Part shown: positions 62,840 through 64,000 of the stretch, piece after piece
How the letters are laid out: the number at the start of each line of letters is the position of its first letter
Numbering within the stretch: the stretch's first letter is position 1
Source: an uncultured Clostridia bacterium
GTDB lineage: Bacteria > Bacillota > Clostridia > TANB77 > CAG-465
DNA: 64,000 nucleotides
Reading direction: 5' to 3'
Assembly: GCA_944388585.1 (NCBI GenBank)
Contig: CALXJI010000004.1
Span: forward strand, 62,001-126,000
Made by a program: the position numbers and the translations under genes
The notes under the pieces: model-generated
What the model saw: only the letters and a program-made list of their open reading frames with translations
What the model was told of the DNA's origin: nothing
Database searches by the model: none

Positions 62840-63724
62840 TTATAAGAACATATTAATAGCACCTTCAACACATGTAACTGTTAATGGAAAATCTGGTCCT
62901 TCATCTCCATCAACATCTGGTTTGTCACAGTTTCCTTTCATCTTTTCTATCTTTATATTTTTAGTCTTTTTATATATTATATTTTTATCTTCTAATTTAT
63001 GTCCTGCCATAACTTTGGCAACTAATCCTCCAAGCTCATGAAGATTACAGTTTTTTATTATTACCAAATCAAGCAAACCATCTTGTATGCTAGAGTCCGA
63101 TGTAAAGTATGTCATACCTCCAACACTACTTCCATTAAATATTAAAAATAAATTTATATTCTCTATAAATATTTCATCGTCTGTTTCTATTTTTACACTA
63201 AATGGTCTAAACTTAAATAATTCTTTAGCACCAGTTATAAAATAGGAAAGCTTACCAACAGCCTCTTTTAGATTTTTATCTGCTTTTTGCGAAGAATTAG
63301 TAAAAAGTCCTGCAGAACATACATTAATAAAATACTTATCATTAGCTTTTCCAACATCAACAGGTTTTACATTATTTTTTAATATTTTTTCTATACAATC
63401 TGAAAAATTATTAGGCATATTAATATGTTTTGCAAAATCATTTGATGTACCTGCAGGTATTATTCCAAGTGGAACTTTTATTTCATAGTTCATCATAATA
63501 TTTACTACTCTATTTATAGTTCCATCTCCACCAGCTACTATAATGCCATATAAATTTTCATTATTTGCATCTTTTAAAAATTCTTCTAAATTAGTATTTT
63601 GATTAGTTCTGTAGATAGATACTTCTATATCATTTTCTACAAATTTTTCTATTATTGTATCTAAAAAATATGTAAACTTACTCTGTCCTGCTCCAGAGTT
63701 ATATATTAACTTTACTTTTTTCAT
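62840..63724 (-). CDS. Diacylglycerol/lipid kinase family protein (YegS/DagK type)
   Basis: A 294-residue lipid kinase. The glycine-rich nucleotide motif is IIVAGGDGTINRVVNIM near 57-73, and PLGIIPAGTSNDFAKHI follows with the conserved GT-NDFA block. The C-terminal SVGGMTYFTSDSSIQDGLLD and DGDEGPDFPLTV are also typical. In Firmicutes such enzymes recycle diacylglycerol from lipoteichoic acid or glycolipid synthesis, or act as YegS-type lipid kinases. The start at 63724 is the better of two close ATGs by ribosome-site spacing. It is the first gene of the operon with dGTPase, leuS and GGDEF. Confidence 0.88.
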   Translation of the reverse strand: MKKVKLIYNSGAGQSKFTYFLDTIIEKFVENDIEVSIYRTNQNTNLEEFLKDANNENLYGIIVAGGDGTINRVVNIMMNYEIKVPLGIIPAGTSNDFAKHINMPNNFSDCIEKILKNNVKPVDVGKANDKYFINVCSAGLFTNSSQKADKNLKEAVGKLSYFITGAKELFKFRPFSVKIETDDEIFIENINLFLIFNGSSVGGMTYFTSDSSIQDGLLDLVIIKNCNLHELGGLVAKVMAGHKLEDKNIIYKKTKNIKIEKMKGNCDKPDVDGDEGPDFPLTVTCVEGAINMFL

Positions 63725-63801
63725 AATCTCCATCCCTTAAAAGGCATATTACAAGCATATTATATTACAAAAAGCCTATAAATTCAAGAAATTTACAAAA
63801 A

Positions 63802-63834
63802 TAAAAAGAGATAACCATAAATTTGGTTATCTCT
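63802..63834 (-). terminator. Intrinsic terminator of the partial dockerin-like gene
   Basis: AGAGATAACC / GGTTATCTCT perfect 10-bp stem with an 8-base loop, then five T on the minus strand. Confidence 0.8.
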
Positions 63835-63846
63835 AAAAATTATTGA

Positions 63847-63999
63847 TTAATTTCTTACTGCATAATCATACATCAATGACGCATCTAATGAATTTATTAT
63901 ACCATTTTTATCTAAATCATACATTTCTAATTCTTCATCTGTAACATCAAGATTTGATTTATATATTTCTAATACTTTGTCTATATCTTCTTGTGTAAA
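63847..63999 (-). CDS. C-terminus of a protein ending in a dockerin/EF-hand-like repeat (partial)
   Basis: The final 50 codons of a gene that begins beyond the right edge. They include MYDLDKNGIINSLDASLMYD near the stop, which has the D-x-D-x-N-G-x-I-x-x-x-D pattern of a dockerin or EF-hand calcium loop, preceded by the helix EDIDKVLEIYKSNLDV. One loop is visible; a second may lie further upstream. Dockerin-type ends occur on cell-surface enzymes in cellulosome-like systems and on other exported proteins, so the full protein is probably exported. The terminator follows directly. Confidence 0.65.
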   Translation of the reverse strand, partial: FTQEDIDKVLEIYKSNLDVTDEELEMYDLDKNGIINSLDASLMYDYAVRN

Positions 64000-64000
64000 T

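Noticed and set aside
1..64000. CRISPR arrays, insertion sequences or prophage
   Set aside because: No regularly spaced direct repeats, transposase or integrase motifs, or phage structural genes were found on reading both strands.

Overview
The window is a 64 kb stretch of a very AT-rich chromosome from a Gram-positive, low-GC Clostridia-type anaerobe, probably an uncultured gut or host-associated Firmicute. The grounds are: strong GGAGG-type ribosome sites before most genes, AT-rich codon use, a sortase-type surface protein (LPETG), a BceRS-BceAB module, AddA, an orphan hydrogenase-type regulator (TM1266 family), DUF378/DUF1653 proteins and oxygen-sensitive Fe-S or thiol enzymes. Most genes run on the minus strand. 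The plus-strand exceptions are two tiny genes near 7.4 kb, the DUF2207 gene, the 14.1-14.6 kb pair, tsaE-tsaB-rimI, a Lon-like protease and a calcium-type P-ATPase.

Layout. 0-3 kb: small nucleotide-handling genes (deoxyribosyltransferase-like, two Nudix hydrolases, a 5'-nucleotidase) plus an N-terminally broken GNAT gene and an Imm5-like orphan. 3-5.7 kb: PlsC overlapping a fused GT8 plus MGDG-synthase-type glycosyltransferase, which looks like a membrane glycolipid unit. 5.8-24.5 kb: core functions (rlmD, uvrA, a methyltransferase, a phosphatase, a TrmH-type rRNA methylase, a PrsA-like foldase, mfd, ligA, a ZIP transporter, pgsA, pgeF), interrupted by small membrane or cysteine-rich genes. 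24.5-33.3 kb: addA without addB, then the divergent tsaE-tsaB-rimI operon and a Lon-family protease. 33.4-42.2 kb: a Mur ligase coupled to an arginase, a left-handed beta-helix protein, thioredoxin-CcdA-CoA-disulfide reductase/rhodanese (a thiol redox group), and the P-ATPase.

42.3-56.2 kb is the most accessory-like part. It holds an LPETG pilin-type protein; a five-gene set (cyclophilin-like, DUF3737, DUF362, membrane-anchored flavodoxin, alpha/beta hydrolase with a cysteine nucleophile); a TM1266-type regulator with a membrane protein; and a cell-envelope stress region (LiaF-like, DUF4097 beta-repeat protein, BceAB transporter, BceRS two-component system). Identical palindromes lie in front of both bceR and bceA. 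56.2-64 kb: prs behind a 17-codon leader and hairpin, tRNA-Val/Asp/Phe, a GGDEF protein with a decayed EAL domain, leuS, a dGTPase-like HD protein, a diacylglycerol/lipid kinase and the C-terminus of a protein with a dockerin/EF-hand-like end.

There is no CRISPR array, insertion sequence, rRNA or prophage here. The most interesting items are the GT8-GT28 fusion, the Gly/Cys mini-protein, the Mur ligase-arginase pair with an altered specificity motif, the duplicated BceR-type operator, the prs leader ORF and the flavodoxin/cyclophilin-like cluster. No intergenic gap clearly exceeds 300 bases without a feature.
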